From NCBI GenBank assembly GCA_034669145.1, contig JAXDNY010000019.1, positions 1 to 30,026 of the forward strand: a stretch of DNA of 30,026 nt, read 5' to 3'. Both the position numbers and the translations under genes were made by a program. The notes under the pieces are model-generated. The model did no database searches. It was not told the origin of the DNA and saw only the letters and a program-made list of their open reading frames with translations. Below are positions 7,004-13,915 of the stretch, in pieces. Source of the DNA: PALSA-894 sp034669145. Its GTDB lineage: Bacteria; Pseudomonadota; Alphaproteobacteria; Rhizobiales; Xanthobacteraceae. The first letter of the stretch is position 1. Each line of letters starts with the position of its first letter.

Positions 7004-8173
7004 TTAACGCCTGTCGGCTTTGCCGAGCCGCGCTTCCACGTTCTTGGCGTAGCGCGACATGGCGTAGCAGAAGATGAAGTAGAAGATCGCCGCGAACACG
7101 TAACCCGTAGCGCTCGTGGTCGGCGCCGCCCATTTCGGATCGATGCGCGAGACTTCGACGGTACGCAGGAAATCGAAGATGCCGACGATCACGACGAGGG
7201 TCGTGTCCTTGAACAGGCCGATATAGGTGTTGACGATGTTCGGGATCGTGACCTTCAGCGCCTGCGGCAGGATGATGAGATACATCATCTGCCAGTAGCC
7301 CAAGCCCACCGCCATCGCGCCTTCGTACTGCCCCTTCGGGATTGCCTGCAGGCCGGCACGCACGACCTCGGCCATGTAGGCGGAGGCAAACATCGCGATG
7401 CCGATCAGCGCGCGCAAGAGCTTGTCCGGCGAGTACGCGTCCGGCACGAACAGCGGCAGCATCACGCTCGCCATGAACAGCACGGTGATCAGCGGCACGC
7501 CGCGCACGAACTCGATGAAGATCACCGAGAACAGCTTCACGGCCGGCATGTTCGAGCGCCGCCCGAGCGCAAGCAAAATGCCGATCGGCAGCGAGAACAC
7601 GATGCCGACCCATGACACCACGATGGTGACCAGCACACCGCCCCACAGCGAGGTATCGACGTTGCGCAGCCCGATGATCGGCATGCCCGTCAGCAGTGCG
7701 TAGGACACGAGCGGGACGACGACGAAGAAGTAAAGCGCTCCGAGATCGCGCCGCGGCGCCTCGAGCCACAGCAGCCAGACGATGCCGACGGCCAGCATCA
7801 CGAAGAAGATATCGACGCGCCAGCGTTCCGGGATCGGATACGAGCCGTAGATGAAATAGGCGAAGCGGTCGCGCACGAACGCCCAGCAGGCGCCGGGTTC
7901 AGGCAACGTCGCGCTCGGCAGGCACGCTTCGCGGTCGGCGCCGCTCCACACTGCGTGGATGAACAGGAAATCGAGGATCGGCGGTATGATCCAGATCAGC
8001 AGCAGCACGGTCAGGATGGTCAGGATGGTGTTGAGCGGACCCGCGAACAGGCTCGCGCGCATCCATCCGATCACGCCGGTCATCGCGATGGGCGCCGGCA
8101 GCGCATCGACCTGCGCGCCGCGCACGAAGCTCTCGTGCACCGTGATCTTGCCGTCTTGCGTGGCAATGGCCAT
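7004..8173 (-). CDS. aapM: General L-amino acid ABC transporter permease AapM
   Basis: A 389-residue inner-membrane permease, longer than the roughly 220 residues of ordinary HisM/GlnP permeases because of an N-terminal extension with extra transmembrane segments and a periplasmic loop (residues about 75-115, containing two Cys). This is typical of AapM. The C-terminal half carries the EAA-like loop EVVRAGLQAIPKGQYEGAMAVGLGYW split over the fourth and fifth segments. With AapQ it forms the channel for a broad range of L-amino acids. It lies eight bases after aapQ and 17 bases before aapP, consistent with one transcript. Confidence 0.93.
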   Translation of the reverse strand: MAIATQDGKITVHESFVRGAQVDALPAPIAMTGVIGWMRASLFAGPLNTILTILTVLLLIWIIPPILDFLFIHAVWSGADREACLPSATLPEPGACWAFVRDRFAYFIYGSYPIPERWRVDIFFVMLAVGIVWLLWLEAPRRDLGALYFFVVVPLVSYALLTGMPIIGLRNVDTSLWGGVLVTIVVSWVGIVFSLPIGILLALGRRSNMPAVKLFSVIFIEFVRGVPLITVLFMASVMLPLFVPDAYSPDKLLRALIGIAMFASAYMAEVVRAGLQAIPKGQYEGAMAVGLGYWQMMYLIILPQALKVTIPNIVNTYIGLFKDTTLVVIVGIFDFLRTVEVSRIDPKWAAPTTSATGYVFAAIFYFIFCYAMSRYAKNVEARLGKADRR

Positions 8174-8181
8174 AACGCGCC

Positions 8182-9369
8182 CTACCGTTCGACCAGCGCG
8201 ATGCGCGCGTTGTACCAGTTCATCACCATCGACGTAACGAGGCTGATCGAGAGATACACCGCCATGGTGATCATCACGACTTCGACCGCCTGGCCGGTCT
8301 GGTTGAGCACCGTGCCGGTGAAGATCTGCACGAGGTCCGGATAGCCGACGAACACCGCGAGCGAGGAGTTTTTCGTGAGATTGAGATACTGGTTGGTCAG
8401 CGGCGGAATGATCACGCGCATCGCCTGCGGGATCACGACCAGCTTGAGCGTGGGGCCGGTGCGCAGGCCAAGCGCGCCCGCGGCTTCGGTCTGTCCCTTC
8501 GACACCGCCATGATGCCGGCGCGCACCACCTCGGCGATGAAGGCGCCGGTGTAGAGCACCAGGCCGATCAGCAGCGCGACGAATTCAGGCAGGATTTCCA
8601 TGCCGCCGCGAATGTTGAAGCGGCCCTTTTCGGGATATTCGAGCGTCGCCGGCATGCCGGCGATAAGGAATGCGATGATCGGAAGCCCGACGATCAGCCC
8701 GAGTGCGACCAAGCCGATCGGCGCCTGCTGGCCGGTCTTTTCCTGCCGCTTCTTCGCCCAGATGCGGAACGCGATCGCGCCGACGACGCCGACAATGAAC
8801 GCACCGACCACGAGGCCGATGCCCTCCTGGAAAATCGGATACGGGGCAAAGAACCCGCGATTGTTGAGATAGACGTGGCCGAACACCGTCCAGCTGTCGC
8901 GGAGGTCGGGGAGCGCCTTGAGCACGGCGTTGTACCAGAACAGCAACTGCAGCAGCAGCGGCACGTTGCGGATCAGTTCAACGTAACCGGAAGCCAGCCT
9001 CCCGATCAGCCAGTTGCGCGACAGCCGCGCGATACCGACCAGGAAGCCGACGACGGTCGCGAGGACGATGCCGATCGCGGCGACCAGCAGCGTGTTGAGC
9101 AGGCCGACCCAGAAAGCGCGGCCGTAGGTGCCGCTTTGGGCGGTGTACTCGATCAGCGTCTGGCTGATGTCGAAGCCGGCGGTCTGATTCCAGAAACCAA
9201 AGCCGGAGGCGATCTTCGCGCGCGCCAGATTGTCGGCCGCGTTGCGCACCGCCGAATAGGCGAGGAAAACGATGACGGCGCAAAGAATAACCTGGTAGGC
9301 GATGCTGCGGACCTTGGGATCATAGATCAGTGCGACCTTCGGCGGTCCGCCCTGCTGCGCAATGCTCAT
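8182..9369 (-). CDS. aapQ: General L-amino acid ABC transporter permease AapQ
   Basis: A 395-residue inner-membrane permease with the same extended architecture as AapM. The EAA-like segment reads EVVRAGIMAVSKGQTEAAGALGL, and NVPLLLQLLFWYN marks the permease core. The start at 9369 (MSIAQQGG) follows GGGGAA; an upstream in-frame ATG at 9405 lacks a good site and adds 12 basic residues. It is separated from aapJ by 141 bases that contain a hairpin with a U-run, so its transcription probably depends on read-through from aapJ or on an extra promoter in the 9370-9456 stretch. Confidence 0.92.
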   Translation of the reverse strand: MSIAQQGGPPKVALIYDPKVRSIAYQVILCAVIVFLAYSAVRNAADNLARAKIASGFGFWNQTAGFDISQTLIEYTAQSGTYGRAFWVGLLNTLLVAAIGIVLATVVGFLVGIARLSRNWLIGRLASGYVELIRNVPLLLQLLFWYNAVLKALPDLRDSWTVFGHVYLNNRGFFAPYPIFQEGIGLVVGAFIVGVVGAIAFRIWAKKRQEKTGQQAPIGLVALGLIVGLPIIAFLIAGMPATLEYPEKGRFNIRGGMEILPEFVALLIGLVLYTGAFIAEVVRAGIMAVSKGQTEAAGALGLRTGPTLKLVVIPQAMRVIIPPLTNQYLNLTKNSSLAVFVGYPDLVQIFTGTVLNQTGQAVEVVMITMAVYLSISLVTSMVMNWYNARIALVER

Positions 9370-9456
9370 CCGATTCCCCAAAACGCCCAACCGGCGTTCG
9401 CCCACTTTGGCCCAATCATTTCATCCTAGGTTTTCACCACATGCAAGCGCTCTACC

Positions 9457-9487
9457 AAAAAAGGCCGGGTGGTATGCCACCCGGCCT
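9457..9487 (-). terminator. Intrinsic terminator/attenuator between aapJ and aapQ
   Basis: AGGCCGGGTGG, loop, CCACCCGGCCT: a perfect 11-bp stem (9462-9472 with 9477-9487) and a 4-base loop, followed on the minus-strand transcript by six U residues (A-run at 9457-9462). It sits 24 bases after the aapJ stop and 88 bases before the aapQ start. It has all features of an intrinsic terminator but lies inside a conserved operon, so it most likely acts as a partial terminator lowering QMP expression relative to the binding protein. Confidence 0.85.
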
Positions 9488-9510
9488 CAGCTTTTCAACC
9501 GGCAATCCGC

Positions 9511-10527
9511 TCAGCGGATCGGCGGCGCGTATTGCAGGCCGCCTTTGCTCCACAGGCCGTTGACGCCGCGCGCGATCTTGAGCGGCGAGCCCTGCCCGAC
9601 GTTCTTCTCGAACACCTCGCCGTAATTCCCGACGTGCTTGACGATGCGATAGGCCCAATCTTTCGTCAGGCCGAGCTGCTCGCCATAATTGCCTTCGCTG
9701 CCGAGCAGGCGCTTCACGTCCGGGTTGGCGGATTTCGCCTGCTCGTCGACGTTCGCCTTGGTGACGCCGAGCTCTTCGGCAGTCAGCATCGCGTAGTGGG
9801 TCCACTTGACGATGTCGAACCACTGGTCGTCGCCATGACGGACGGAGGGTCCGAGCGGCTCTTTCGAGATGATCTCGGGCAGCACGATGTGGTCGTCGGA
9901 CTTCGCGAGGCGCAGACGCTCGGCATAAAGGCCGGAGGCGTCCGTGGTGAACGCATCGCAACGACCGGAGTCATAGGCCTTGATCGCCTCGTCGGCGCTC
10001 GCGAACGTGACGGTCTTGAGCTTCATCTTGTTGGCGCGGAAATAGTCCGCGAGGTTGAGTTCGGTGGTGGTGCCCTGCTGCACGCAGACCGCCGCGTCGT
10101 TGAGTTCCAGCGCCGAATTGACCTTCAGCGCCTTGCGCACCAGGAAGCCCTGGCCGTCAAAGTAATTGATTGCGGTGAAGTTCAGCCCCAGCGAGGTGTC
10201 GCGCGAGGAGGTCCAGGTCGTGTTGCGGGCGAGCACGTCGACATCGCCCGACTGCAAGGCGGTGAAGCGATCCTTCGCGGTGAGCGCGACGAACTTCACC
10301 TTGGTGGGATCGTTGAAGATCGCCGCGGCGAGCGCGCGGCAGAAATCGACGTCGAGACCGGTCCAATTGCCTTGCGCGTCGGGCAGGCCGAAGCCGCCGA
10401 GCGTGCCGTTGGCCCCACAGTTGACCATGCCGCGTGACTTGATGGCATTGAGCGACTGAGCCGATGCCGCCGTGGCGGTACAGGCAATGGCCGCCGCGAG
10501 GGCGAGCGTGGTGACGGCGCGTTTCAT
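9511..10527 (-). CDS. aapJ: General L-amino acid-binding protein AapJ
   Basis: A 338-residue periplasmic binding protein of the family-3 amino-acid type. Signal peptide residues about 1-23 end TAASA; the mature start QSLNAIKSRGMVNCGANGT is characteristic of AapJ. Other family features are GLDVDFCRALAAAIF, RFTALQSGDVDVLARNTTWT (binding-site loop with the conserved Arg and Thr-Thr), and a long C-terminal region ending in YAPPIR. It captures L-amino acids and docks on AapQM. It is first in the operon and followed at once by a strong hairpin, fitting the stoichiometric excess usually needed for binding proteins. Confidence 0.95.
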   Translation of the reverse strand: MKRAVTTLALAAAIACTATAASAQSLNAIKSRGMVNCGANGTLGGFGLPDAQGNWTGLDVDFCRALAAAIFNDPTKVKFVALTAKDRFTALQSGDVDVLARNTTWTSSRDTSLGLNFTAINYFDGQGFLVRKALKVNSALELNDAAVCVQQGTTTELNLADYFRANKMKLKTVTFASADEAIKAYDSGRCDAFTTDASGLYAERLRLAKSDDHIVLPEIISKEPLGPSVRHGDDQWFDIVKWTHYAMLTAEELGVTKANVDEQAKSANPDVKRLLGSEGNYGEQLGLTKDWAYRIVKHVGNYGEVFEKNVGQGSPLKIARGVNGLWSKGGLQYAPPIR

Positions 10528-10778
10528 GACAGAATGTTCTCCAGGCTAGAGGGTGATTGGTAATTTCTGGGGCAGCCGTCGTGAGGCACCGGCCGAAACG
10601 GGCCGGATACGCCTGTCGCGCGACGGTCGCGCGTCTTTGCGAGGCGTCATCATGACCGCACGAACTCCCACGCAACCCCCGAATGCCGCATCTCAGAACT
10701 ATCGACCAATAAGGTCAAGGGGTTGACGATTGGGCCCGTTGACGCAGTAAATGCCGCCCCCGCAAGGAACTAGCACAG
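10528..10778. other. Divergent aapJ / cystathionine beta-lyase intergenic region
   Basis: A 251-bp gap between divergent genes. It holds a 6-bp-stem hairpin CCGGCC-GAAACG-GGCCGG at 10589-10606 and a perfect inverted repeat CGCGCGAC-G-GTCGCGCG at 10617-10633, both 60-110 bases upstream of aapJ. On the plus strand a TTGACG at 10723-10728 could be a -35 box for the downstream enzyme, with only a poor -10 candidate (AGTAAA, 10746-10751) at 17-bp spacing. I see no sigma54 -24/-12 element, which would have suggested NtrC control. Confidence 0.5.
10617..10633. promoter_or_regulatory. Inverted repeat upstream of aapJ
   Basis: CGCGCGAC, one base, GTCGCGCG: a perfect 8+8 inverted repeat about 90-106 bases before the aapJ ATG. 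It could be an operator or a leader hairpin. High GC makes chance symmetry more likely here than in AT-rich DNA, so confidence is low. Confidence 0.35.
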
Positions 10779-11993
10779 ATGAACCGGGTACCCGACAACG
10801 GAAATGGCGGCAGCGGCAGTAGTACGGCCAAGCCGCAGCAGGCGGCTACCCGGCTCGTCACCGCAGGCCGCGTGCCGAGCGAGCAGCACGGCTTTGTAAA
10901 CACGCCGATTTATCGTGGTTCGACGGTCCTCTATCCGACTGTCGAGAAGTTCCTCAAGCGCGACGCGCGCTACACCTACGGCACCAAGGGTACGCCGACC
11001 ACCAATTCGCTCGAGGTCGCCTGGACCGAACTGTGCGGTGCCGCGGGGACTGTGCTGGTTCCGTCCGGGCTCGCGGCGATTTCCGTCGCGCTGCTGTCGT
11101 GCCTCAAGGCCGGCGATCATCTGCTAGTCCCCGACTCGGTTTATCGGCCGACGCGGAATTTCTGCGACAGCGTGCTCAAGCGGTTTGGCGTGGAGACGGC
11201 TTACTACGATCCGCTGATCGGCGCCGGCATCGCAACTTTGTTCAAGCCGAATACGCGCGCGGTATTTACCGAAGCCCCGGGCTCGCTGTCGTTCGAGATG
11301 CAGGACATTCCGGCGATCGCCACCGTCGCGCATGGGCGCAACGCGATCGTGCTGATGGATAATACCTGGGCGACGCCGCTGTTCTTTCCGCCGCATGAAC
11401 GCGGCGTCGATATCGCGATCGAGGCCGGCACCAAGTATTGCAGCGGTTCGTCCGATCTGTTGCTCGGGATGGTATCGGCGAACGAGCGCTGCTGGAAGGA
11501 TTTGCGCGCCACCTTCGACACCATGGCGATCTGCGCCGGACCGGAGGACGTGTTTCTCGCGCTGCGTGGGCTGCGCACCATGAAAGTGCGGCTCGCGCAT
11601 CATCAGCAGTCGGCGCTGGCAGTCGCCAGGTGGCTTGCAGCGCGCCCGGAAGTCGCGCGCGTGCTCCACCCTGCCCTCCCGTCCGATCCCGGCCATGCGC
11701 TGTGGAAGCGCGATTTCACCGGCGCGTCGGGCCTGTTCAGCATCGTGTTGAAGCCGATGCCGGACAAGGCCGCGCATGCCTTCATCAACGCGCTGACGCT
11801 ATTCGGGATCGGCGCCTCATGGGGCGGCTTCGAGAGCCTTGCGATTCCGTTCGACTGCGCGGCTTTCCGCACCGCGACCACGTGGAATCCGGGCGGGCCG
11901 TGCATCCGCTTCCATATCGGGCTGGAAGACGTCGGCGATCTCACTGCCGATCTGGAGCGCGGCTTCGCCGCAATGCGTCAAGCCGTTGCCTGA
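10779..11993 (+). CDS. metC: Cystathionine beta-lyase (PLP-dependent trans-sulfuration enzyme)
   Basis: A 404-residue Cys/Met-metabolism PLP enzyme of the cystathionine beta-lyase group. Landmarks are the YRGSTVLYPT substrate-entry segment (residues 45-54), the YTYGTKGTPT motif (65-74, phosphate-binding Tyr and Arg region of the partner subunit), PSGLAAI (95-101, phosphate cup), Asp194 in DNTWATP (pyridine nitrogen), and Lys219 in GTKY as the Schiff-base lysine. The enzyme would cleave cystathionine to homocysteine, pyruvate and ammonia in the cytosol. Most relatives have GHSD after the lysine; here it is GSSD, a His-to-Ser change near the cofactor. A low-complexity Gly/Ser-rich N-terminus precedes the fold. 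AAGGAA lies nine to ten bases before the ATG. It overlaps the end of the convergent LAB_N gene by 16 bases. C-S lyase activity on other substrates is possible. Confidence 0.87.
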   Translation: MNRVPDNGNGGSGSSTAKPQQAATRLVTAGRVPSEQHGFVNTPIYRGSTVLYPTVEKFLKRDARYTYGTKGTPTTNSLEVAWTELCGAAGTVLVPSGLAAISVALLSCLKAGDHLLVPDSVYRPTRNFCDSVLKRFGVETAYYDPLIGAGIATLFKPNTRAVFTEAPGSLSFEMQDIPAIATVAHGRNAIVLMDNTWATPLFFPPHERGVDIAIEAGTKYCSGSSDLLLGMVSANERCWKDLRATFDTMAICAGPEDVFLALRGLRTMKVRLAHHQQSALAVARWLAARPEVARVLHPALPSDPGHALWKRDFTGASGLFSIVLKPMPDKAAHAFINALTLFGIGASWGGFESLAIPFDCAAFRTATTWNPGGPCIRFHIGLEDVGDLTADLERGFAAMRQAVA

Positions 11994-12292
11994 CCGCGCT
12001 CGCGCAACACGAAATAGAGATTGCGCACATAGATAAACAGGCCGAGGCCCTGTCCCGCGATGAACACGGGGTCGCGGCGATAGAGCGAATAGATAAACAG
12101 CAGCACGCCGCCGCCGATCGAGAAGATCCAGAATGCCGTCGGAATGATGCTGCGGCCGGCACGCTCGGAGGCGATCCACTGCACCAGGAAGCGCATGCTG
12201 AACAGCGCTTGCGCCAGGAAGCCGAGCGCGACCCACCAGTCGAATTGCATGATGAAGACGTCATGCAGATAGTTCGTAAGACCGCTAAGCAT
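11978..12292 (-). CDS. LAB_N domain small membrane protein (lipid-A-disaccharide synthase N-terminal domain family)
   Basis: A 104-residue protein with about three transmembrane helices and short basic ends. The motifs FLAQALFSMRFLVQW, then IPTAFWIFS and GQGLGLFIYVRNLYF match the stand-alone LAB_N family, named after the N-terminus of some LpxB fusion proteins. From memory this family is grouped in the SemiSWEET/PQ-loop (MtN3-like) fold clan of small sugar or lipid transport proteins. Its ATG follows directly on the stop of the glycosyltransferase gene (TGAATG), so the two are translationally coupled. In this operon it may move or present the polyprenyl-phosphate sugar, a role filled by ArnE/ArnF in enterobacteria; that is inference. 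Confidence 0.85.
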   Translation of the reverse strand: MLSGLTNYLHDVFIMQFDWWVALGFLAQALFSMRFLVQWIASERAGRSIIPTAFWIFSIGGGVLLFIYSLYRRDPVFIAGQGLGLFIYVRNLYFVLRERGQATA

Positions 12293-13051
12293 TCAAACCT
12301 CCGAAACCTGCGGCACTCGTCTGCGGCGGCGGACGAGCCACCACACGCCGGCCAGATCGAGAATTCCGACCCAAAGCCGGTCCCATAATCCGTAGTTCGA
12401 TTTTCCCGAATGGCGCGGCCGGTCGATCACGTCGACATAGCCGATGGCATAGCCGTCGCGGGCGAACAGCGCGGGCAGGAAGCGGTGCAGCGCGTCGAAA
12501 TACGGCAGCATCAGGAATGCATCGCGCCGGAACACTTTCAGCCCGCAGCCCGAGTCGCGCGTGCCGTCGCGCAGGATCGCCCCGCGTACGCCGTTCGCGA
12601 TGCGCGACTGAAGTTTCTTGTAGGCACCGGAGCGGCGCCGGACGCGCTGGCCCGCGACGAGCCCGATGCGCGCGCCGCCCTGCTCGAACGCATGCAGCAG
12701 CGCCGGAATGAACGAGGGATCGTTCTGCCCGTCACCATCGAGCGTGGCGACGACCGGCGCGCGCGCCGCGATCACGCCGCTGCGCACCGCGGCCGATTGC
12801 CCGCAGGAACTCGCATGCTTGATCTGCCGCAGCCACGGCCGCTCCGCCTTGAGCGTGCTCAACGCGGCCTCGGTGCCGTCGGTCGAGCCGTCGTTGACGT
12901 AGATCAGCTCAAAGTTCCAGCGCCCGTTGAGCGCCGCCGCGATCTCATCGGTGAGCAGGCGGACATTGTCGGCTTCGTTACGCACCGGCACCACCACCGA
13001 AACGGCGGGTTCAGGCGTCCCGGCTGGGGGATTCGTGTCGGGCATCGGCAT
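12293..13051 (-). CDS. Family 2 glycosyltransferase (polyprenyl-phosphate sugar synthase, DPM1/ArnC-like)
   Basis: A 252-residue GT-A glycosyltransferase. The N-terminal VPVRNEADN (21-29), YVNDGSTDGT (51-60) and the metal/nucleotide motif LDGDGQNDP (104-112) are typical of dolichyl-phosphate mannose synthase and ArnC relatives. RDSGCGLK (165-172) and GKSNYG (216-221) are further family motifs. One C-terminal hydrophobic helix (about 226-240) followed by an Arg-rich tail anchors it to the cytoplasmic membrane face. It should transfer a sugar from a nucleotide sugar to undecaprenyl phosphate, supplying the donor for the ArnT-like enzyme encoded upstream in the operon. In rhizobia such enzymes supply galacturonic acid; the sugar here is not known. 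ATGs at 13051 and 13045 are both possible starts. Confidence 0.9.
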   Translation of the reverse strand: MPMPDTNPPAGTPEPAVSVVVPVRNEADNVRLLTDEIAAALNGRWNFELIYVNDGSTDGTEAALSTLKAERPWLRQIKHASSCGQSAAVRSGVIAARAPVVATLDGDGQNDPSFIPALLHAFEQGGARIGLVAGQRVRRRSGAYKKLQSRIANGVRGAILRDGTRDSGCGLKVFRRDAFLMLPYFDALHRFLPALFARDGYAIGYVDVIDRPRHSGKSNYGLWDRLWVGILDLAGVWWLVRRRRRVPQVSEV

Positions 13052-13072
13052 CCGTTGTGAGGCCCGCGCTTC

Positions 13073-13915
13073 TTATTGGCCCGTGAGCCTGCGGGCAACC
13101 GTCTTGACGCGGCGCCATGACGGCCCCGGCATCGCATGAACGGCACCACGCCGGCCAGGGACGAACGCGAGCCGGCGGGCCGCAAACCAGTTGCGCACCA
13201 GGATCGCGCCGAAGCCGCCGACGAAGGCGGCGAAGAAGACGTCACTGACGAAATGCGCCTGGATGACGACGCGGCTCGCCCCGATTACCGCGGCGAAAAT
13301 CCAGACCGGCACGCGCGCCTTGGGCCAAATCAGACTGATAGCGACCGCAAACGCGAAAGCCGCCGCACTGTGTCCGGACGGCATGCTCGCGTACTTGGCC
13401 TGCCAGGACCACGGCGCGTAGATGAACGGGCCGAGTTCGGAAGGCCGCAGCCGCCCGATGAAACCCTTCACGATCGTGACAAAAAGGCCGGGCAGCGCGA
13501 TCGCAAGAAAAAGGAACTCGAGGCGCACGATCAGGCTGGTGAGCACGAGAGCGGTCAGGCGTCCGGCGGTAGGCGTGCACAGGATCGCCGCAAGCACAAT
13601 CAGGCAGCCGATCGGGATCAGCGTCCAGCCGGACCGGCCGTAATCGGTGATCTCGTTGAACGTCACGACGACCCGCAGCGGCAAGGTACCCGCGAACGTG
13701 AAGCCGCGCGCGTCGAGCACGATCATGCAGAACGCCACGAGAGCGATGCCCGCGATGCCCCAGAGCGTGAGCCGTCGCCGGGGCGGCAGCAGCCGGCCCT
13801 CCTTGAATCGGCGTGGGCGGACGATCAGCGAGAGCCAGGCTTTCAGATTCGCCGCGACCCGGCGCAGCCCGGTGCCCATCCTGGCATGCTTGTCGGCGCG
13901 CAAGCTCGCCGTCAT
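13073..13915 (-). CDS. PAP2 superfamily membrane phosphatase
   Basis: A 280-residue integral membrane phosphatase with about six helices and all three PAP2 signature motifs: K150GFIGRLRP, PSGH (179-182), and SR(214-215)...H221...SD (224-225). The two active-site histidines are intact. PAP2 proteins of this type dephosphorylate undecaprenyl pyrophosphate or remove the lipid A 1- or 4'-phosphate (LpxE/LpxF) on the periplasmic side. The company of an ArnT-like transferase, a polyprenyl-phosphate sugar synthase and LAB_N favours a lipid-A or lipid-carrier role. The start ATG overlaps the stop of the ArnT-like gene (ATGA). A basic N-terminal cytoplasmic tail of about 50 residues is present. Confidence 0.92.
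   Translation of the reverse strand: MTASLRADKHARMGTGLRRVAANLKAWLSLIVRPRRFKEGRLLPPRRRLTLWGIAGIALVAFCMIVLDARGFTFAGTLPLRVVVTFNEITDYGRSGWTLIPIGCLIVLAAILCTPTAGRLTALVLTSLIVRLEFLFLAIALPGLFVTIVKGFIGRLRPSELGPFIYAPWSWQAKYASMPSGHSAAAFAFAVAISLIWPKARVPVWIFAAVIGASRVVIQAHFVSDVFFAAFVGGFGAILVRNWFAARRLAFVPGRRGAVHAMPGPSWRRVKTVARRLTGQ

Noticed and set aside
6987..7769. N-terminal extension of the AapP frame into the permease gene, suggesting a fusion
   Set aside because: The extension is Arg/Ala-rich shadow sequence in a different frame from AapM; a proper ribosome site and an AapP-type N-terminus occur at 6986.
7986..8034. Short direct repetition (ggtcaggatggtcaggatggt) as a tandem repeat
   Set aside because: It is a two-unit coincidence within the AapM transmembrane-coding sequence (TILTILT), explained by the protein.
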